A DNA stretch of 64,000 bases from Martelella radicis (GCF_014196625.1 NZ_JACIDZ010000002.1:310001-374000); one strand, 5' to 3'; numbered from the stretch's first letter, positions 17,238 to 26,830 are shown. Made by a program: numbers and translations. The notes: a model not told the origin generated them from the sequence alone.

Positions 17238-18236
17238 TCACAACTTCCTGAGCGCCACGGTCTCCACCAGATGATCCTGGCCCTTGCGCAGGATCAGGTC
17301 GGCGCGGGGGCGGGTGGGGAGGATGTTGTCCTCGAGATTTCTCAGGTTGATATTGTTCCACAGGTCCTCCGCCGTCGACAGCGCGTCCTTTTCCGAGAGC
17401 TGGGCATAGCGGTGGAAATAGGAGGCGGGGTCCTGGAAGGCGGTGTTGCGCAGCTTCTTGAAACGCTCGATATACCAGTGGTGGATGAGCGAAACATCAG
17501 CGTCGATATAGATCGAGAAGTCGAAGAAATCCGAGACCATCGGCACCATGCGCCCGCCGGCGGGCAGGCTGCGGGCCTGCAGCACATTGATGCCCTCGAA
17601 GATCAGGATATCTGGCCGGTCGACCGTGGTGAAGTGATCGGGCAGCACGTCATAGGTCAGGTGTGAATAAAGCGGCGCCTTCACATTCGGCATGCCGGCC
17701 TTGATGGCGGAGAGGAATCTCAGGATCGCCGCCGTATCGAAGCTTTCGGGAAAGCCCTTGCGGCGCATCAACCCTTCCATTTCCAGAACCGCATTGGGAA
17801 ACAGGAAACCGTCGGAGGTGACGAGATCGACCTTGGGGCTCGATGGCCAGCGGGCGAGCAGTTGTTTCAGAAGACGCGCGGTGGTGGACTTGCCGACCGC
17901 GACCGGACCGGCGACGCCGATGATGAAGGGCGTCTTGCTGTCCTGCTTGCCGAAGCTCAGGAAACGGCTGCGCTGGCGAAACAGCATCTGCGAGCTTTCC
18001 ACATGGGTGGAGAGGAGCCGCGACAGCGACAGATAGATGCGCCGCACTTCCTCAAGCTCGATCGGGTCGTTGAGCGAACGCAGTTTGCGGACTTCGTCGG
18101 CCGTCAATGTCAGCGGCGTGTCGGCGCGAAAGCGCGACCACTCCTCGGCGGAAAAGAAGCGATAGGGCGAGACCGGATCGGCCAGCGTCTCGCCCGCATT
18201 TTCCTGCAGAAACGTGTCCTCGAACTCCTGGATCAT
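17238..18236 (-). CDS. coaA: Pantothenate kinase, type I
   Basis: A 332-residue kinase catalysing the first, rate-limiting step of coenzyme A synthesis. The P-loop GPVAVGKS is at residues 110-117, followed by [10 protein letters not shown] and RKGFPESFD, both CoaA signatures. Length matches type I enzymes (about 316-330). Its start overlaps the hisE stop by 4 bp, and it is the last gene of the his run, the usual rhizobial arrangement. It converges with alkB with a 72-bp gap. Confidence 0.96.
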   Translation of the reverse strand: MIQEFEDTFLQENAGETLADPVSPYRFFSAEEWSRFRADTPLTLTADEVRKLRSLNDPIELEEVRRIYLSLSRLLSTHVESSQMLFRQRSRFLSFGKQDSKTPFIIGVAGPVAVGKSTTARLLKQLLARWPSSPKVDLVTSDGFLFPNAVLEMEGLMRRKGFPESFDTAAILRFLSAIKAGMPNVKAPLYSHLTYDVLPDHFTTVDRPDILIFEGINVLQARSLPAGGRMVPMVSDFFDFSIYIDADVSLIHHWYIERFKKLRNTAFQDPASYFHRYAQLSEKDALSTAEDLWNNINLRNLEDNILPTRPRADLILRKGQDHLVETVALRKL

Positions 18237-18556
18237 GAAGGCGCGCGCCCCGCCTTTTCGGCAAGGCCGGACTGGCCCGTGCGCCTTGCCAGTTCATCCA
18301 GAACGTCGGCCAGCGGAATGTCGGCGATCTTCAGCACCACGAGGAGGTGATAGAGCAGGTCGGCGCTCTCGCTCGTCAGGTTTTCCCGGTCTTCGGCAAT
18401 CGCCGCAATAACGGTCTCGACCGCTTCTTCGCCAAGCTTCTTGGCCGCCTTGCGCTGGCCCTTGGAAACGAGCTTCGCCGTCCAGCTTTCTTCCGGCGAG
18501 GCCTTGGCGCGCTCGGCGACGATCGCCTCGAGATCGGCGAGTGTGAATTCCGACAT
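18233..18556 (-). CDS. hisE: Phosphoribosyl-ATP diphosphatase
   Basis: A 107-residue MazG-fold enzyme hydrolysing phosphoribosyl-ATP to phosphoribosyl-AMP in histidine synthesis. Conserved parts are the N-terminal [25 protein letters not shown], with the acidic metal-binding helix KLGEEAVE, and [14 protein letters not shown]. The start at 18556 gives the family N-terminus [23 protein letters not shown]; the longer frame upstream overlaps hisF in antiphase and is discarded. It lies 16 bp after hisF and overlaps coaA by 4 bp. Confidence 0.95.
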   Translation of the reverse strand: MSEFTLADLEAIVAERAKASPEESWTAKLVSKGQRKAAKKLGEEAVETVIAAIAEDRENLTSESADLLYHLLVVLKIADIPLADVLDELARRTGQSGLAEKAGRAPS

Positions 18557-18572
18557 ATCCTTCCTCCCCGCC

Positions 18573-19355
18573 TCAGTCGAGACGCATGGCGATGCCGTGA
18601 TCAGCCATATACTGTTTTGCTTCCCCGATGGAATAGGTACCAAAGTGGAAGATCGAGGCGGCGAGCACGGCCGTCGCGTGGCCCTCGCGAATGCCCTCGA
18701 CCATGTGATCGAGATTGCCGACGCCGCCCGAGGCGATGACGGGAACCGAAACCGCATCGGCGATTGCCCGCGTCAGTTCGAGATCGAAGCCGGCCTTGGT
18801 GCCGTCACGGTCCATCGAGGTCAGCAGGATTTCGCCCGCGCCAAGCGCAACGACCTTTTTCGCAAACGCCACGGCGTCGATGCCGGTCGGCTGGCGTCCG
18901 CCATGGGTGTAGATTTCCCAGGCGCTTTCGCCCTCTTTCGGGGCTTCGGTCCGGCGCTTGGCGTCGATCGCCACCACGATGCACTGATTGCCGAACTTGT
19001 CGGCCGCTTCGGCGACGAAGTCCGGGTTCTTCACAGCGGCCGAATTGATCGACACCTTGTCGGCGCCGCAGAGCAGAAGCTTGCGGATATCGGCAACGGT
19101 CCGCACCCCGCCGCCGACGGTCAGCGGCATGAAGCAATGCTCGGCCGTCCGCGTCACCACGTCGAAGATCGTTTCGCGATTGTCGGAGGTGGCGGTGATG
19201 TCGAGAAAGCAGAGCTCGTCGGCGCCCGCCGCGTCATAGGCGCGCGCCGCCTCGACCGGATCGCCGGCATCGATCAGGTCGACAAAGTTCACTCCCTTGA
19301 CGACACGGCCGTCCTTGACGTCGAGACAGGGGATGACACGGGCTTTGAGTGTCAT
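18573..19355 (-). CDS. hisF: Imidazole glycerol phosphate synthase, cyclase subunit
   Basis: A 260-residue (beta-alpha)8 barrel. It receives ammonia from HisH and makes imidazole glycerol phosphate and AICAR. The N-terminal catalytic aspartate is Asp12 ([18 protein letters not shown]), and the second acid is in [16 protein letters not shown]. Phosphate-binding glycine loops ([22 protein letters not shown]) are intact. Its start overlaps the hisA stop by 4 bp, so the two are likely translationally coupled. Confidence 0.97.
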   Translation of the reverse strand: MTLKARVIPCLDVKDGRVVKGVNFVDLIDAGDPVEAARAYDAAGADELCFLDITATSDNRETIFDVVTRTAEHCFMPLTVGGGVRTVADIRKLLLCGADKVSINSAAVKNPDFVAEAADKFGNQCIVVAIDAKRRTEAPKEGESAWEIYTHGGRQPTGIDAVAFAKKVVALGAGEILLTSMDRDGTKAGFDLELTRAIADAVSVPVIASGGVGNLDHMVEGIREGHATAVLAASIFHFGTYSIGEAKQYMADHGIAMRLD

Positions 19356-20086
19356 GATTGCAGACCTTTCAGCATCTCGAGCGCCTCGGCGGGGTCGATC
19401 CGGCCATCATAAAGCGCGCGGCCGGAGATTGCACCTTCCAGGATCTGGGCGTCGGGCCTGGTCATGCGGGCGATATCGTCCATCGAGGCGAGGCCGCCTG
19501 AGGCGATGACCGGTATGTTGACGGCGGCGGCCAGCGAAAGCGTTGAGTCCCAGTTGATGCCGGTCAGCACGCCGTCGCGGTCAATATCGGTATAGATGAT
19601 CGCGGCAACGCCGGCGCCCTCGAACCGTTTTGCCAGTTCGACCACCTCAAGCTCGGACGCTTCCGCCCAGCCCTCGACCGCCACCTTGCCGCCGCGCGCA
19701 TCGATGCCGACGGCGATCTTGCCGGGAAAGGCCTTGCAGGCCGCCTTAACCAGTTCCGGGTCGCGCACGGCAACGGTGCCGAGAATGACGCGGGCCAAAC
19801 CCTTTGTGAGCCAGTTTTCGATATGGTCGAGCGAGCGGATGCCGCCGCCGAGTTGCACCGGATTTTTCGTCGCCTTCAGGATGGCGTCAACCGCCTCGCC
19901 GTTGACGCTTTCACCGGCAAAGGCGCCATTCAGATCCACCACATGCAGATGGGTAAAGCCCTGGTCTTCAAAGGCTTTCGCCTGGGCGGCGGGATCGGGA
20001 TTGTAGATCGTCGCCTGCTCCATATCGCCGAGCTTGAGGCGCACGCACTGGCCGTCTTTCAGGTCGATGGCGGGAAATAGGATCAT
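19352..20086 (-). CDS. hisA: ProFAR isomerase (phosphoribosylformimino-AICAR ribotide isomerase)
   Basis: A 244-residue (beta-alpha)8 barrel catalysing the Amadori rearrangement in histidine synthesis. The catalytic base Asp8 lies in [17 protein letters not shown], and the partner acid is in [14 protein letters not shown]. Phosphate loops VQLGGGIRS and [12 protein letters not shown] are intact. It is preceded by the small membrane-anchored gene 20107-20646, a 20-bp gap, and overlaps hisF by 4 bp. Confidence 0.97.
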   Translation of the reverse strand: MILFPAIDLKDGQCVRLKLGDMEQATIYNPDPAAQAKAFEDQGFTHLHVVDLNGAFAGESVNGEAVDAILKATKNPVQLGGGIRSLDHIENWLTKGLARVILGTVAVRDPELVKAACKAFPGKIAVGIDARGGKVAVEGWAEASELEVVELAKRFEGAGVAAIIYTDIDRDGVLTGINWDSTLSLAAAVNIPVIASGGLASMDDIARMTRPDAQILEGAISGRALYDGRIDPAEALEMLKGLQS

Positions 20087-20106
20087 TTAGGGTCTTTCAA
20101 CGCGAT

Positions 20107-20646
20107 TTACTGTGCAGGAAACAAGGCGTCGAGGACGGGCGAACCCGAAACCTTGGCTGCAAGAAGAACAAGGGCAATAATGCCGGCAGAAATAAAGCTT
20201 GCGACGATCCCGGTCCAGACCTGAGACCAAAAACTGCTCTTTCGCGTGATCGCGGCTTCGATTGCCTGGGCCTGGCGCAGGGTCTCGCCGCTCAGGGCGA
20301 TTTCCCGGATCTGCTGTTCGCTTGCGTCGACATAAACCTGCGCATAATTGCTCAGCAGGTCCTCTGCCCTGTCCCGCAGCGTTCTGCGCATATCGGAGGT
20401 GAGATAATTTTCAGTTATGGTCGCAAGCGCTTTGTCGTCGGGGCGTTCATTGTTGTGGCGGGCACGATAGCCGATAATCCATTCTCGTTTCTGGCGCTTG
20501 TAGAGTGCGTAGGCCAAGAGGCCGACCAGATCGACATCGGCCTCATCCAGTTCGATGACATAGCTTTCAAAAACTTCGTTGTAATCTTTCGCGGAGACGC
20601 CGGAAGCGGAAGTCATCCCGTCAGCGTCTTGCGCGCCAGGCGGCAT
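20107..20646 (-). CDS. Hypothetical protein with C-terminal membrane anchor, embedded in the his operon
   Basis: A 179-residue protein that I do not recognise. It is mostly polar and helical, with charged heptad-like stretches (residues about 70-135). One strong hydrophobic segment near the C-terminus (WTGIVASFISAGIIALVLLAA) predicts a tail anchor. The N-terminal part has a KRQKREWIIGYRARHNNERPDDKALATI segment. Its ATG shares a base with the TAA of the upstream 61-residue gene (TAATG), so translation is likely coupled. It sits between hisH and hisA on the same strand and is therefore probably transcribed with histidine genes, without an obvious link to the pathway. Confidence 0.68.
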   Translation of the reverse strand: MPPGAQDADGMTSASGVSAKDYNEVFESYVIELDEADVDLVGLLAYALYKRQKREWIIGYRARHNNERPDDKALATITENYLTSDMRRTLRDRAEDLLSNYAQVYVDASEQQIREIALSGETLRQAQAIEAAITRKSSFWSQVWTGIVASFISAGIIALVLLAAKVSGSPVLDALFPAQ

Positions 20647-20831
20647 TAGCCCTGCTTTCTGAAAGCGCGCGCGGCGTTTTCCAGAGCGCGCTGGTGGACG
20701 GATTCATCGACGCGCCGGATAATCGTGCCATCCGGCAGCCGGACGTCCGAAAAAGTAGCCTGTCCCGGTTTGGAGGGACGCAGCGAGTAAACGACCTTGT
20801 CTTTCTTGCCCTGCTTCTGCAGTGTCGCCAT
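20646..20831 (-). CDS. Small hypothetical protein in the his operon
   Basis: A 61-residue basic protein (MATLQKQGKKDKVVYSLRPS at the N-terminus; SVHQRALENAARAFRKQG at the end). No signal peptide or membrane segment is present. The middle (FSDVRLPDGTIIRRVDESV) could form a small beta-hairpin followed by a helix. It is directly coupled by TAATG to the tail-anchored gene downstream, so the two probably function as a pair. A small DNA- or protein-binding partner, or an antitoxin-like role, is possible, but nothing in the sequence proves it. Confidence 0.6.
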   Translation of the reverse strand: MATLQKQGKKDKVVYSLRPSKPGQATFSDVRLPDGTIIRRVDESVHQRALENAARAFRKQG

Positions 20832-20887
20832 TGTAGGAACTCCCGTTCAGGTCTCAATATAGGTGCAATTTTCACCTATGGGAATCC

Positions 20888-21538
20888 CTACGGCGCCCAT
20901 GTCAGAAAATTGGCGATCAGCTTCAGGCCGAGCGTCTGGCTCTTTTCCGGGTGGAATTGCGAGCCGGCCTTGTTGCCGTCGGCGACGAAGGCGGTGACGG
21001 GGCCGCCGTAATCGGTGGTGGCGATCACCTGTTCCGGCCTTTTGGCGGCCAGGTAATAGGAATGGACGAAATAGGCGTGCAGCCCGTCCTCTCCGGTCGC
21101 AATGCCGTTAAACAGCGGATGCGGCGTGTTCAGCGTCAGTGTGTTCCAGCCGATCTGCGGGATCTTGAGGTCAGGATCGGCGGGCGTGATTTCGGTCACG
21201 TCGCCGGCAATCCAGCCGAAACCTTCCGAGACGGTCTTTTCCAGGCCGCGCTCGGACATGAGCTGCATGCCGACGCAAATGCCGAGGAAGGGTCGGGCCT
21301 TGTCCTCGGCCACCTCGCGGATCGCCTCGACCATGCCGGGCACGGCATCCAGCCCGGCGCGGCAATCGGCATAGGCGCCGACGCCCGGCAGCACGATGCG
21401 GTCGGCCCCTGCCACGATCTCGGCCTTGTCGGTGAGGATGATCTCGGCATCGAGGCCTTCCTCGCGCGCGGCCCGCTCGAAGGCCTTGGTAGCCGAGCGC
21501 AGATTGCCCGAGCCGTAATCGATTATCGCTACTTTCAT
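20888..21538 (-). CDS. hisH: Imidazole glycerol phosphate synthase, glutamine amidotransferase subunit
   Basis: A 216-residue class I glutamine amidotransferase that supplies ammonia to HisF. The nucleophilic cysteine lies in [11 protein letters not shown], and the His-Glu pair in [10 protein letters not shown]. The family start [16 protein letters not shown] begins at 21538. ATGs at 21541 and 21547 are also in frame, and the last overlaps the DUF2628 stop as ATGA, so coupled initiation at 21547 is possible. It is separated from its partner hisF by hisA and two small genes. Confidence 0.95.
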   Translation of the reverse strand: MKVAIIDYGSGNLRSATKAFERAAREEGLDAEIILTDKAEIVAGADRIVLPGVGAYADCRAGLDAVPGMVEAIREVAEDKARPFLGICVGMQLMSERGLEKTVSEGFGWIAGDVTEITPADPDLKIPQIGWNTLTLNTPHPLFNGIATGEDGLHAYFVHSYYLAAKRPEQVIATTDYGGPVTAFVADGNKAGSQFHPEKSQTLGLKLIANFLTWAP

Positions 21539-21543
21539 CATCG

Positions 21544-22002
21544 TCATCTTGCAGAATAGGTGTCCATCAGGCCAATACCGGAGGGCATGGACCCGTGTTT
21601 GACGGCCGGGCCCGGAGCAAAGCCGGTGAAAATCGGGTGCTCGTCCCGACCGGAGAAATAGATTGCTTCCGCCGTCTCGAGATCGGGTGCCACGATCACG
21701 CCGTCGGGCGTGAAGCCGCGACGTTCCATGGCAAGCGCCTTCCATTCGCGCCCCTCGAAGCCGATCAACAGGTTGAGCGCGAGCGAGGCCGCGCTTGCGC
21801 CAAGCGAAAGGCTTTCGAAATACCCCGCCACGCCGAGCGCGATCGAAACCCCAAGCGTGATGAAACCGGCAAGCCACGCCCGGTTCGCCAGAAGCCAGAA
21901 AGGGCCGAACAGAAAGGCGAGCCAGGCGAAACGATCGCGAACGAAGCGGATCTTTTCCGGGTCGTTGTCGCCGGGCGCGATCAGGACGAGATAACTTCCC
22001 AT
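21544..22002 (-). CDS. DUF2628 membrane protein
   Basis: A 152-residue protein of the DUF2628 family. The family motif is visible as [27 protein letters not shown], followed by a second hydrophobic stretch ([15 protein letters not shown] and [16 protein letters not shown]), giving about three membrane segments. The C-terminal third is soluble. The gene is conserved between hisB and hisH in many rhizobia, but its function is not known. It lies 11 bp after hisB and abuts hisH. Confidence 0.85.
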   Translation of the reverse strand: MGSYLVLIAPGDNDPEKIRFVRDRFAWLAFLFGPFWLLANRAWLAGFITLGVSIALGVAGYFESLSLGASAASLALNLLIGFEGREWKALAMERRGFTPDGVIVAPDLETAEAIYFSGRDEHPIFTGFAPGPAVKHGSMPSGIGLMDTYSAR

Positions 22003-22013
22003 CTGGCCTCCTC

Positions 22014-22622
22014 TCAGGCGAGCATGCCTTTTGTGGAGGGCACGCGGCCTTCCTGGCGCGGGTCGATCTCGGCGGCGGCGCGCAGCGCGCGGGCTACGGC
22101 CTTGAAACAGGTCTCGGCGATATGGTGGCTATTGGCGCCGTAATGGTTCATCACATGCAGCGTGATGCCGGCATTCTGGGCAAGCGCATGGAAGAACTCG
22201 CGCACCAGCTCGGTATCGAACGTGCCGATCTTCTCCGACGGGAAAGTGACGTTCCACACCAGGAACGGCCGGCCCGAAAGGTCGAGCGCGGCCTTGGTCA
22301 TGGTCTCGTCCATGGCGAGATCGATCGAGGCATAGCGCGTCACCCCGGCGCGGTCTCCAAGCGCCTTCGCCAGCGCCTGGCCGATTGCAATGCCGACGTC
22401 TTCCACCGTGTGGTGATCGTCGATATGGAGATCGCCCTTCGCCTCGATCGTCATGTCGATCAGCGAATGACGGGAAAGCTGGTCGAGCATATGGTCGAAA
22501 AAGCCGATCCCGGTCGAAATCCGCGCCTCGCCGGTACCGTCGACATTGACGGCCACGGAAATGGCGGTTTCCTTGGTCTTGCGCGCGAGTTCTGCGCGGC
22601 GGGCTTCGCTTTCGGCTGCCAT
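22014..22622 (-). CDS. hisB: Imidazoleglycerol-phosphate dehydratase
   Basis: A 202-residue Mn-dependent dehydratase in histidine synthesis. Both duplicated metal motifs are present: HHTVED in the first half and [10 protein letters not shown] in the second. It is the monofunctional form without a histidinol-phosphatase domain, usual for alphaproteobacteria. I choose 22622, which has GGAGAGAG upstream; an in-frame ATG at 22646 lacks a ribosome site. It heads the run hisB-DUF2628-hisH-(two small genes)-hisA-hisF-hisE-coaA. Confidence 0.95.
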   Translation of the reverse strand: MAAESEARRAELARKTKETAISVAVNVDGTGEARISTGIGFFDHMLDQLSRHSLIDMTIEAKGDLHIDDHHTVEDVGIAIGQALAKALGDRAGVTRYASIDLAMDETMTKAALDLSGRPFLVWNVTFPSEKIGTFDTELVREFFHALAQNAGITLHVMNHYGANSHHIAETCFKAVARALRAAAEIDPRQEGRVPSTKGMLA

Positions 22623-22757
22623 TTTCTGCGTCTCTCTCCATGACATGCGGTATCGCCGTTACTTAACAGGCAGTCCCGGCAAGCGCAAAAGAAAAGCGGG
22701 AGCGCCACGCCGCCTGGCTCCGGTGATTGACATTTGAAAGCCCGATTGGCGAATTCT

Positions 22758-22772
22758 TGTTGCGGTGCAACA
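22758..22772. promoter_or_regulatory. Inverted repeat in the hisB / DMT-pair intergenic region
   Basis: TGTTGC-GGT-GCAACA is a 6-bp perfect inverted repeat with a 3-bp spacer, midway between the divergent hisB and half-transporter genes. A TTGACA box lies at 22727-22732. It may be an operator for either side; I cannot assign a regulator. Confidence 0.3.
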
Positions 22773-22854
22773 TTCAGTGGCGCTTCCGTCTTTCAATGCA
22801 GTGCTTTCTCGGCTACAGGCTGGAAGCCTGAATGCCTCCCGGAAAGTCCCTCCC

Positions 22855-23349
22855 ATGCCTTCCTCCCCTCGCCCCTCATTCATCTATTTCCTCGCCGCCT
22901 TTGCCGCCGGCTGCATCATGGCCGTCATGACCCATCTGAATGCGGTCGTCGCGCTTTACGGCTCGCCCATGTATGCCTCCTGGGCCGGCCATGGCTGCGG
23001 CACGCTTGCCGCGATCGCCATTCTGGCCTTCCTCCACTTCCGGAAATCTGGAGCAGAGGGGAACGCTCCGAAGGCCGAAAAAATCCGCGTGCCCTGGTGG
23101 GGTTATCTCGGCGGGGTCTCTGGTGCTGCCACCGTGGTCGCCGCATCGCTCGCGGTCAATTCGCCGCTGGCGCTGTCGGGCGCGATCGCGCTCGGCCTTG
23201 GCGGCCAGGTTCTGTTTTCGCTCGCCGCCGACCAGTGGGGCCTGTTCGGCCTTCCCGCACGCCGCCTCGACCTCAGGGATCTGTCGGCGGTCGTCTTCAT
23301 TCTGGCGGGCAGCGTTCTCGTCATCATGTCAGGGGGGGCGCAGGCATGA
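22855..23349 (+). CDS. DMT-superfamily half-transporter, YdcZ/DUF606 family (first of pair)
   Basis: A 164-residue integral membrane protein of about five hydrophobic segments (FIYFLAAFAAGCIMAVMTHLN, WAGHGCGTLAAIAILAFLHF, WGYLGGVSGAATVVAASLAV, SGAIALGLGGQVLFSLAA, SAVVFILAGSVLVIMSGG). The G-G-x-x-G-A and LGGQ(V/L) elements match the YdcZ (DUF606) family, whose members are half-size drug/metabolite transporters acting as pairs. Its TGA overlaps the ATG of the next gene (ATGA). The start at 22855 gives the natural N-terminus; the frame is open to 22765 without a ribosome site. Confidence 0.82.
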   Translation: MPSSPRPSFIYFLAAFAAGCIMAVMTHLNAVVALYGSPMYASWAGHGCGTLAAIAILAFLHFRKSGAEGNAPKAEKIRVPWWGYLGGVSGAATVVAASLAVNSPLALSGAIALGLGGQVLFSLAADQWGLFGLPARRLDLRDLSAVVFILAGSVLVIMSGGAQA

Positions 23350-23786
23350 TCCTTCCGATCCTTTTTGCCGTTGCCGCCGGCGTTCTCGTCGGCATCAGCC
23401 GTCAGGTCAACGGGCGCCTCAGCGTCTCCACCTCGCCGATGGTGTCCTCGTTCTACAATCATATTGTCGGCTTCATCACCGTCAGCGTGGTTGCCGTCAT
23501 CATCGGCGGGCTGATCCCGCCAAGCGTATCCGAGGTTCCGCTCTACGGTTATCTCGCAGGCCCCATCGGCGTCATCTTCGTGGCGGCGGGCTCATGGGTC
23601 ATCCCGAAGATCGGCGCCGTCAACACGGCCGTGCTGATCATCGGCGGCCAGATGTTCATGAGCGCGGTCATGGATGTGGTCGAAGGCGTCGAGGGCCAGC
23701 CGCTTCTGAGGCTTGCAGGACTGGCGCTCATTCTCGTCGGCATGATCATCGCCCAGAGCCGCAAGAAACCGCAAGTGATCGGCTGA
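23346..23786 (+). CDS. DMT-superfamily half-transporter, YdcZ/DUF606 family (second of pair)
   Basis: A 146-residue membrane protein with about five segments (ILPILFAVAAGVLVGISRQVN, HIVGFITVSVVAVIIGGLI, LYGYLAGPIGVIFVAAGSWVI, AVLIIGGQMFMSAVMD, LLRLAGLALILVGMIIAQSR). It is homologous to the preceding gene product and overlaps it by 4 bp, suggesting a heterodimeric exporter or importer. Opposite insertion of the two halves is common in such pairs. Substrate unknown. Confidence 0.85.
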   Translation: MILPILFAVAAGVLVGISRQVNGRLSVSTSPMVSSFYNHIVGFITVSVVAVIIGGLIPPSVSEVPLYGYLAGPIGVIFVAAGSWVIPKIGAVNTAVLIIGGQMFMSAVMDVVEGVEGQPLLRLAGLALILVGMIIAQSRKKPQVIG

Positions 23787-23801
23787 GCAAACCTTCACGG
23801 A

Positions 23802-23829
23802 TTGCAAATGTGGCACGGCTGCCTACATA
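23802..23829 (+). promoter_or_regulatory. Candidate promoter upstream of hslV
   Basis: TTGCAA (23802-23807) and TACATA (23824-23829) are separated by 16 bp, 57 bp before the hslV start. This is an acceptable vegetative-type promoter. I could not see a clear sigma-32 heat-shock promoter, although hslVU is heat-inducible in many bacteria. Confidence 0.28.
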
Positions 23830-23885
23830 GGAAGCCGGACAGGGCTTTGTGCGCTTTGGCGAAGCCCGCAAATGAGGTGACTATC

Positions 23886-24443
23886 ATGAGCGAACACAAT
23901 CCCTTCGGCACCATGCACGCCACCACGATCATCACCGTACGCAAGGACGGCAAGGTGGTGATGGCCGGCGACGGTCAGGTCTCGCTCGGCCAGACGGTGA
24001 TGAAGGGCAATGCCCGCAAGGTGCGCCGCATCGGCAAGGGCAATGTCATTGCCGGTTTTGCCGGCGCCACGGCCGACGCCTTCACCCTGCTGGAACGGCT
24101 GGAGCGCAAGCTGGAGCAATATCCCGACCAGCTGATGCGCGCCTGCGTCGAACTCGCCAAGGACTGGCGGACGGATAAATATCTGCGCAATCTCGAAGCG
24201 ATGATGCTGGTCGCCGACAAGGATATTACCCTTGCTGTCACCGGCAATGGCGATGTGCTGGAACCCGAGCACGGCGTCATGGCCATCGGCTCGGGCGGCA
24301 ATTACGCCTATGCGGCGGCCTGGGCGCTGATGGACAGCGACAAGCCCGCCGATGTCGTCGCCCGCCGCGCCATGGAGATCGCCTCGGAAATCTGCGTCTA
24401 CACCAACGGCAATATCATCGTGGAAACGCTGGATGCCGCATGA
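23886..24443 (+). CDS. hslV: ATP-dependent protease HslVU, peptidase subunit HslV
   Basis: A 185-residue proteasome-like peptidase that assembles with HslU. The mature N-terminus is a threonine: residues [12 protein letters not shown] precede [10 protein letters not shown], so a 12-residue propeptide must be removed to expose the catalytic Thr13, unlike E. coli where only Met is lost. The [14 protein letters not shown] segment and [12 protein letters not shown] near the end are typical. The start at 23886 gives the family N-terminus. It overlaps the GNAT gene by 11 bp. Confidence 0.97.
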   Translation: MSEHNPFGTMHATTIITVRKDGKVVMAGDGQVSLGQTVMKGNARKVRRIGKGNVIAGFAGATADAFTLLERLERKLEQYPDQLMRACVELAKDWRTDKYLRNLEAMMLVADKDITLAVTGNGDVLEPEHGVMAIGSGGNYAYAAAWALMDSDKPADVVARRAMEIASEICVYTNGNIIVETLDAA

Positions 24444-24933
24444 CGGGACCATAGGTTTCAGGCCGCTTCGCGAAGGCGACCTTGAACTGATGGCCCGCTG
24501 GCTGCGGATGCCGCATGTCGCGATGTGGTGGCAAAGGGCGGAGAGACAGGTCGAGCAGATGCGTTCGCATATCGATGATCCGACCGTTTCGCCTTTCGTT
24601 GTTTTGCTGGACGATGTGCCGTTTGGCTATATCCAGCTCTGTGATCTCGAAGGGGAGCGTGAAAACGAACCCGCCCTTGCCGACCAGCCCGCCGGCACAT
24701 TCGGGATCGACCAGTTTATCGGCCCGGCCGGAATGATCGGCAAGGGGCTCGGCACGAGGCTCGTTTCCGCCATGGCGGAGCGGGCACTGAACAAAGACGC
24801 CAAGCGCGTCCTCGTCGATCCGCACCCCGACAATGCGGCGGCGATCCGCGCCTATGAGAAGGCCGGCTTTGTCCGGCTCGGTACCTTCAGCATGACAAGC
24901 GGTCCGGCGCTGCTGATGGCCCGCGACCCTTGA
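24433..24933 (+). CDS. GNAT acetyltransferase, AAC(6')-like
   Basis: A 166-residue acetyltransferase. The N-terminal [27 protein letters not shown] and the central acetyl-CoA-binding [17 protein letters not shown] are characteristic, as is the [22 protein letters not shown] segment. It is most similar in pattern to the AAC(6')-Ib/RimJ-like group. Physiological substrate unknown; the name does not imply drug resistance. It begins inside the hslV end (11-bp overlap) and lies 13 bp before hslU. The hslV-GNAT-hslU order recurs in rhizobia. Confidence 0.85.
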   Translation: MPHDGTIGFRPLREGDLELMARWLRMPHVAMWWQRAERQVEQMRSHIDDPTVSPFVVLLDDVPFGYIQLCDLEGERENEPALADQPAGTFGIDQFIGPAGMIGKGLGTRLVSAMAERALNKDAKRVLVDPHPDNAAAIRAYEKAGFVRLGTFSMTSGPALLMARDP

Positions 24934-24946
24934 GGAGCAATAACAG

Positions 24947-26254
24947 ATGACCAATTTTTCCCCCCGCGAGATCGTCTCCGAGCTCGACCGTCACATCATC
25001 GGCCAGCACGACGCCAAGCGCGCCGTCGCCATCGCGCTCAGGAACCGCTGGCGCCGCCAGCAGCTTCCCGACGATCTGCGCGACGAGGTGATGCCGAAGA
25101 ACATCCTGATGATCGGCCCGACCGGCGTCGGCAAGACCGAGATTTCCCGTCGCCTCGCCAAGCTCGCGGGGGCGCCCTTCATCAAGGTCGAGGCCACGAA
25201 GTTCACCGAGGTCGGCTATGTCGGCCGCGATGTCGAGCAGATCATCCGCGACCTCGTCGAGCTCGGCCTCGTTCTGGTGCGCGAGAAGAAGCGCCAGGAA
25301 GTGCAGGCCAAGGCCCACGCCAATGCCGAGGAGCGCGTGCTGGATGCGCTGGTCGGCAAGACCGCCTCGCCCGCGACCCGCGACAGCTTTCGAAAGAAAC
25401 TGCGCGCCGGCGAGCTGGACGACAAGGAAATCGACATCGAGATCGCCGATACCGCTTCGGGCATGCCGGGGCTGGAAATTCCGGGCATGCCGGGCGCCAA
25501 TATCGGCGTTTTGAACCTGTCGGAAATGTTCGGCAAGGGCATGGGTGGCAAGACCAAGAAGGTCCGCACCACGGTCAAGGCCTCCTATGAGGACCTGATC
25601 CGCGACGAGAGCGACAAGCTGCTCGATGACGAGGTGATCCAGCGCGAGGCGCTGCGGCTGGTTCAGGAGGACGGCATCGTCTTCCTCGACGAGATCGACA
25701 AGATCGCCGCCGGTGACGGGCGCATGGGCGCGGGCGTCTCCCGCGAGGGCGTGCAGCGCGACCTGTTGCCGCTGGTCGAAGGCACGACGGTTGCCACCAA
25801 GTATGGCCCGATCAAGACCGACCATATCCTGTTCATCGCGTCCGGCGCCTTCCATGTCTCCAAGCCGTCCGATCTTCTTCCGGAGCTTCAGGGTCGCCTG
25901 CCGATCCGCGTCGAACTGCAGGCGCTGACCAAGGAAGACTTCCGCCGTATCCTGACGGAAACCGAGGCAAGCCTCATCCGCCAGTATCGCGCGCTGATGG
26001 AAACGGAGGAACTGAAGCTCGATTTCACCGAGGACGCGATCGACGCGCTTGCCGATGTCGCGGTTCATCTCAACGCCACGGTGGAAAATATCGGCGCACG
26101 ACGCCTGCAAACGGTGATGGAGAGGGTTCTGGACGAGATATCGTTCACCGCGCCCGACCAGTCCGGCCAGGAAATCATGATCGATTCCGATTATGTGCGC
26201 GAGCATGTCGGCGATCTCGCCCACGACACGGACCTGTCGCGCTATATTCTCTAG
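24947..26254 (+). CDS. hslU: ATP-dependent protease HslVU, ATPase subunit HslU
   Basis: A 435-residue AAA+ unfoldase. The Walker A GPTGVGKT is at residues 57-64, Walker B in [12 protein letters not shown], and the pore-loop region [10 protein letters not shown] follows the sensor segment. An inserted I-domain runs from about 110 to 235. The C-terminus LSRYIL, which docks into HslV to activate it, is intact. It is third in the hslV-GNAT-hslU operon. Confidence 0.97.
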   Translation: MTNFSPREIVSELDRHIIGQHDAKRAVAIALRNRWRRQQLPDDLRDEVMPKNILMIGPTGVGKTEISRRLAKLAGAPFIKVEATKFTEVGYVGRDVEQIIRDLVELGLVLVREKKRQEVQAKAHANAEERVLDALVGKTASPATRDSFRKKLRAGELDDKEIDIEIADTASGMPGLEIPGMPGANIGVLNLSEMFGKGMGGKTKKVRTTVKASYEDLIRDESDKLLDDEVIQREALRLVQEDGIVFLDEIDKIAAGDGRMGAGVSREGVQRDLLPLVEGTTVATKYGPIKTDHILFIASGAFHVSKPSDLLPELQGRLPIRVELQALTKEDFRRILTETEASLIRQYRALMETEELKLDFTEDAIDALADVAVHLNATVENIGARRLQTVMERVLDEISFTAPDQSGQEIMIDSDYVREHVGDLAHDTDLSRYIL

Positions 26255-26297
26255 TAGCGCTTACAATCAGGCGGAAACGTCCGACATCAGCGAGAAA

Positions 26298-26329
26298 CGC
26301 GCCGTCACGTCTTCCCGTCTGACGGCGCG
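26298..26329. terminator. Strong stem-loop after hslU, no U-tract
   Basis: CGCGCCGTCA (26298-26307) pairs perfectly with TGACGGCGCG (26320-26329) around a 12-base loop. It lies 43 bp after the hslU stop. Without a T-run it is either a Rho-assisted end or a 3'-end stabiliser of the hslVU message. Confidence 0.5.
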
Positions 26330-26443
26330 GAAACCCGGCAAGGTAAGAGAAACCGCGCGACGATTTACTGCGTCCGCGTCGACCGGCATCCGTGACCCCC
26401 TTTCAGGAGGGCACACCGGCGGGCGCCGGGCGGCGGCGCAAGG

Positions 26444-26587
26444 TCAAAGAGCGGCCTTGACGGCGACACGGTCGATATTCCTGCGCTCGATGCCGAGATC
26501 GGCGAGTTGGCGATTGCTCAGGCCTTCCAGTTCGTTGGCGATCTGGCGGTACTTGATCCAGCTATTGAATGAACGTGCGATACCCAT
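26444..26587 (-). CDS. DUF1127 small basic protein
   Basis: A 47-residue arginine-rich protein with the DUF1127 (YjiS-like) signature: IARSFNSWIKYRQIANELEGLSNRQLADLGIERRNID. In related alphaproteobacteria such short proteins bind RNA or other regulators and affect phosphate, nitrogen and carbon metabolism. The ATG at 26587 has a minus-strand AGGTGAG site 8 bp upstream; the longer frame to 26719 is not used. It is monocistronic and converges with hslU. Confidence 0.87.
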   Translation of the reverse strand: MGIARSFNSWIKYRQIANELEGLSNRQLADLGIERRNIDRVAVKAAL

Positions 26588-26767
26588 CTTGTTCTCACCT
26601 TTGCGAAACGGTTTTGCCCTGACCGGCGGTTCGGCCAATGCATTTCTTAAGAGAAGTATAGACAGGTTGAAGACCCCAGCTAGCTGAGTATCGCCAAGGC
26701 CGCCATGCGAAAGGCGCATGGCTGTTCGAAACGCCGGCCTGGCTTGTGCTCAGCAGACCAGGCGCGC

Positions 26768-26796
26768 AAAAAACCGGCCCGGGAAACCCGGACCGG
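26768..26796 (-). terminator. Rho-independent terminator of the tctCBA operon (minus strand)
   Basis: Read on the minus strand, CCGGTCCGGG and CCCGGGCCGG form a 10-bp stem with one G-U wobble and a TTT loop, followed by six T residues (AAAAAA at 26768-26773 on the plus strand). It lies 35 bp past the tctA stop. Confidence 0.9.
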
Positions 26797-26830
26797 CGCC
26801 TGGGGAGGCGGATGGTTCTGGCGCTTGCCG

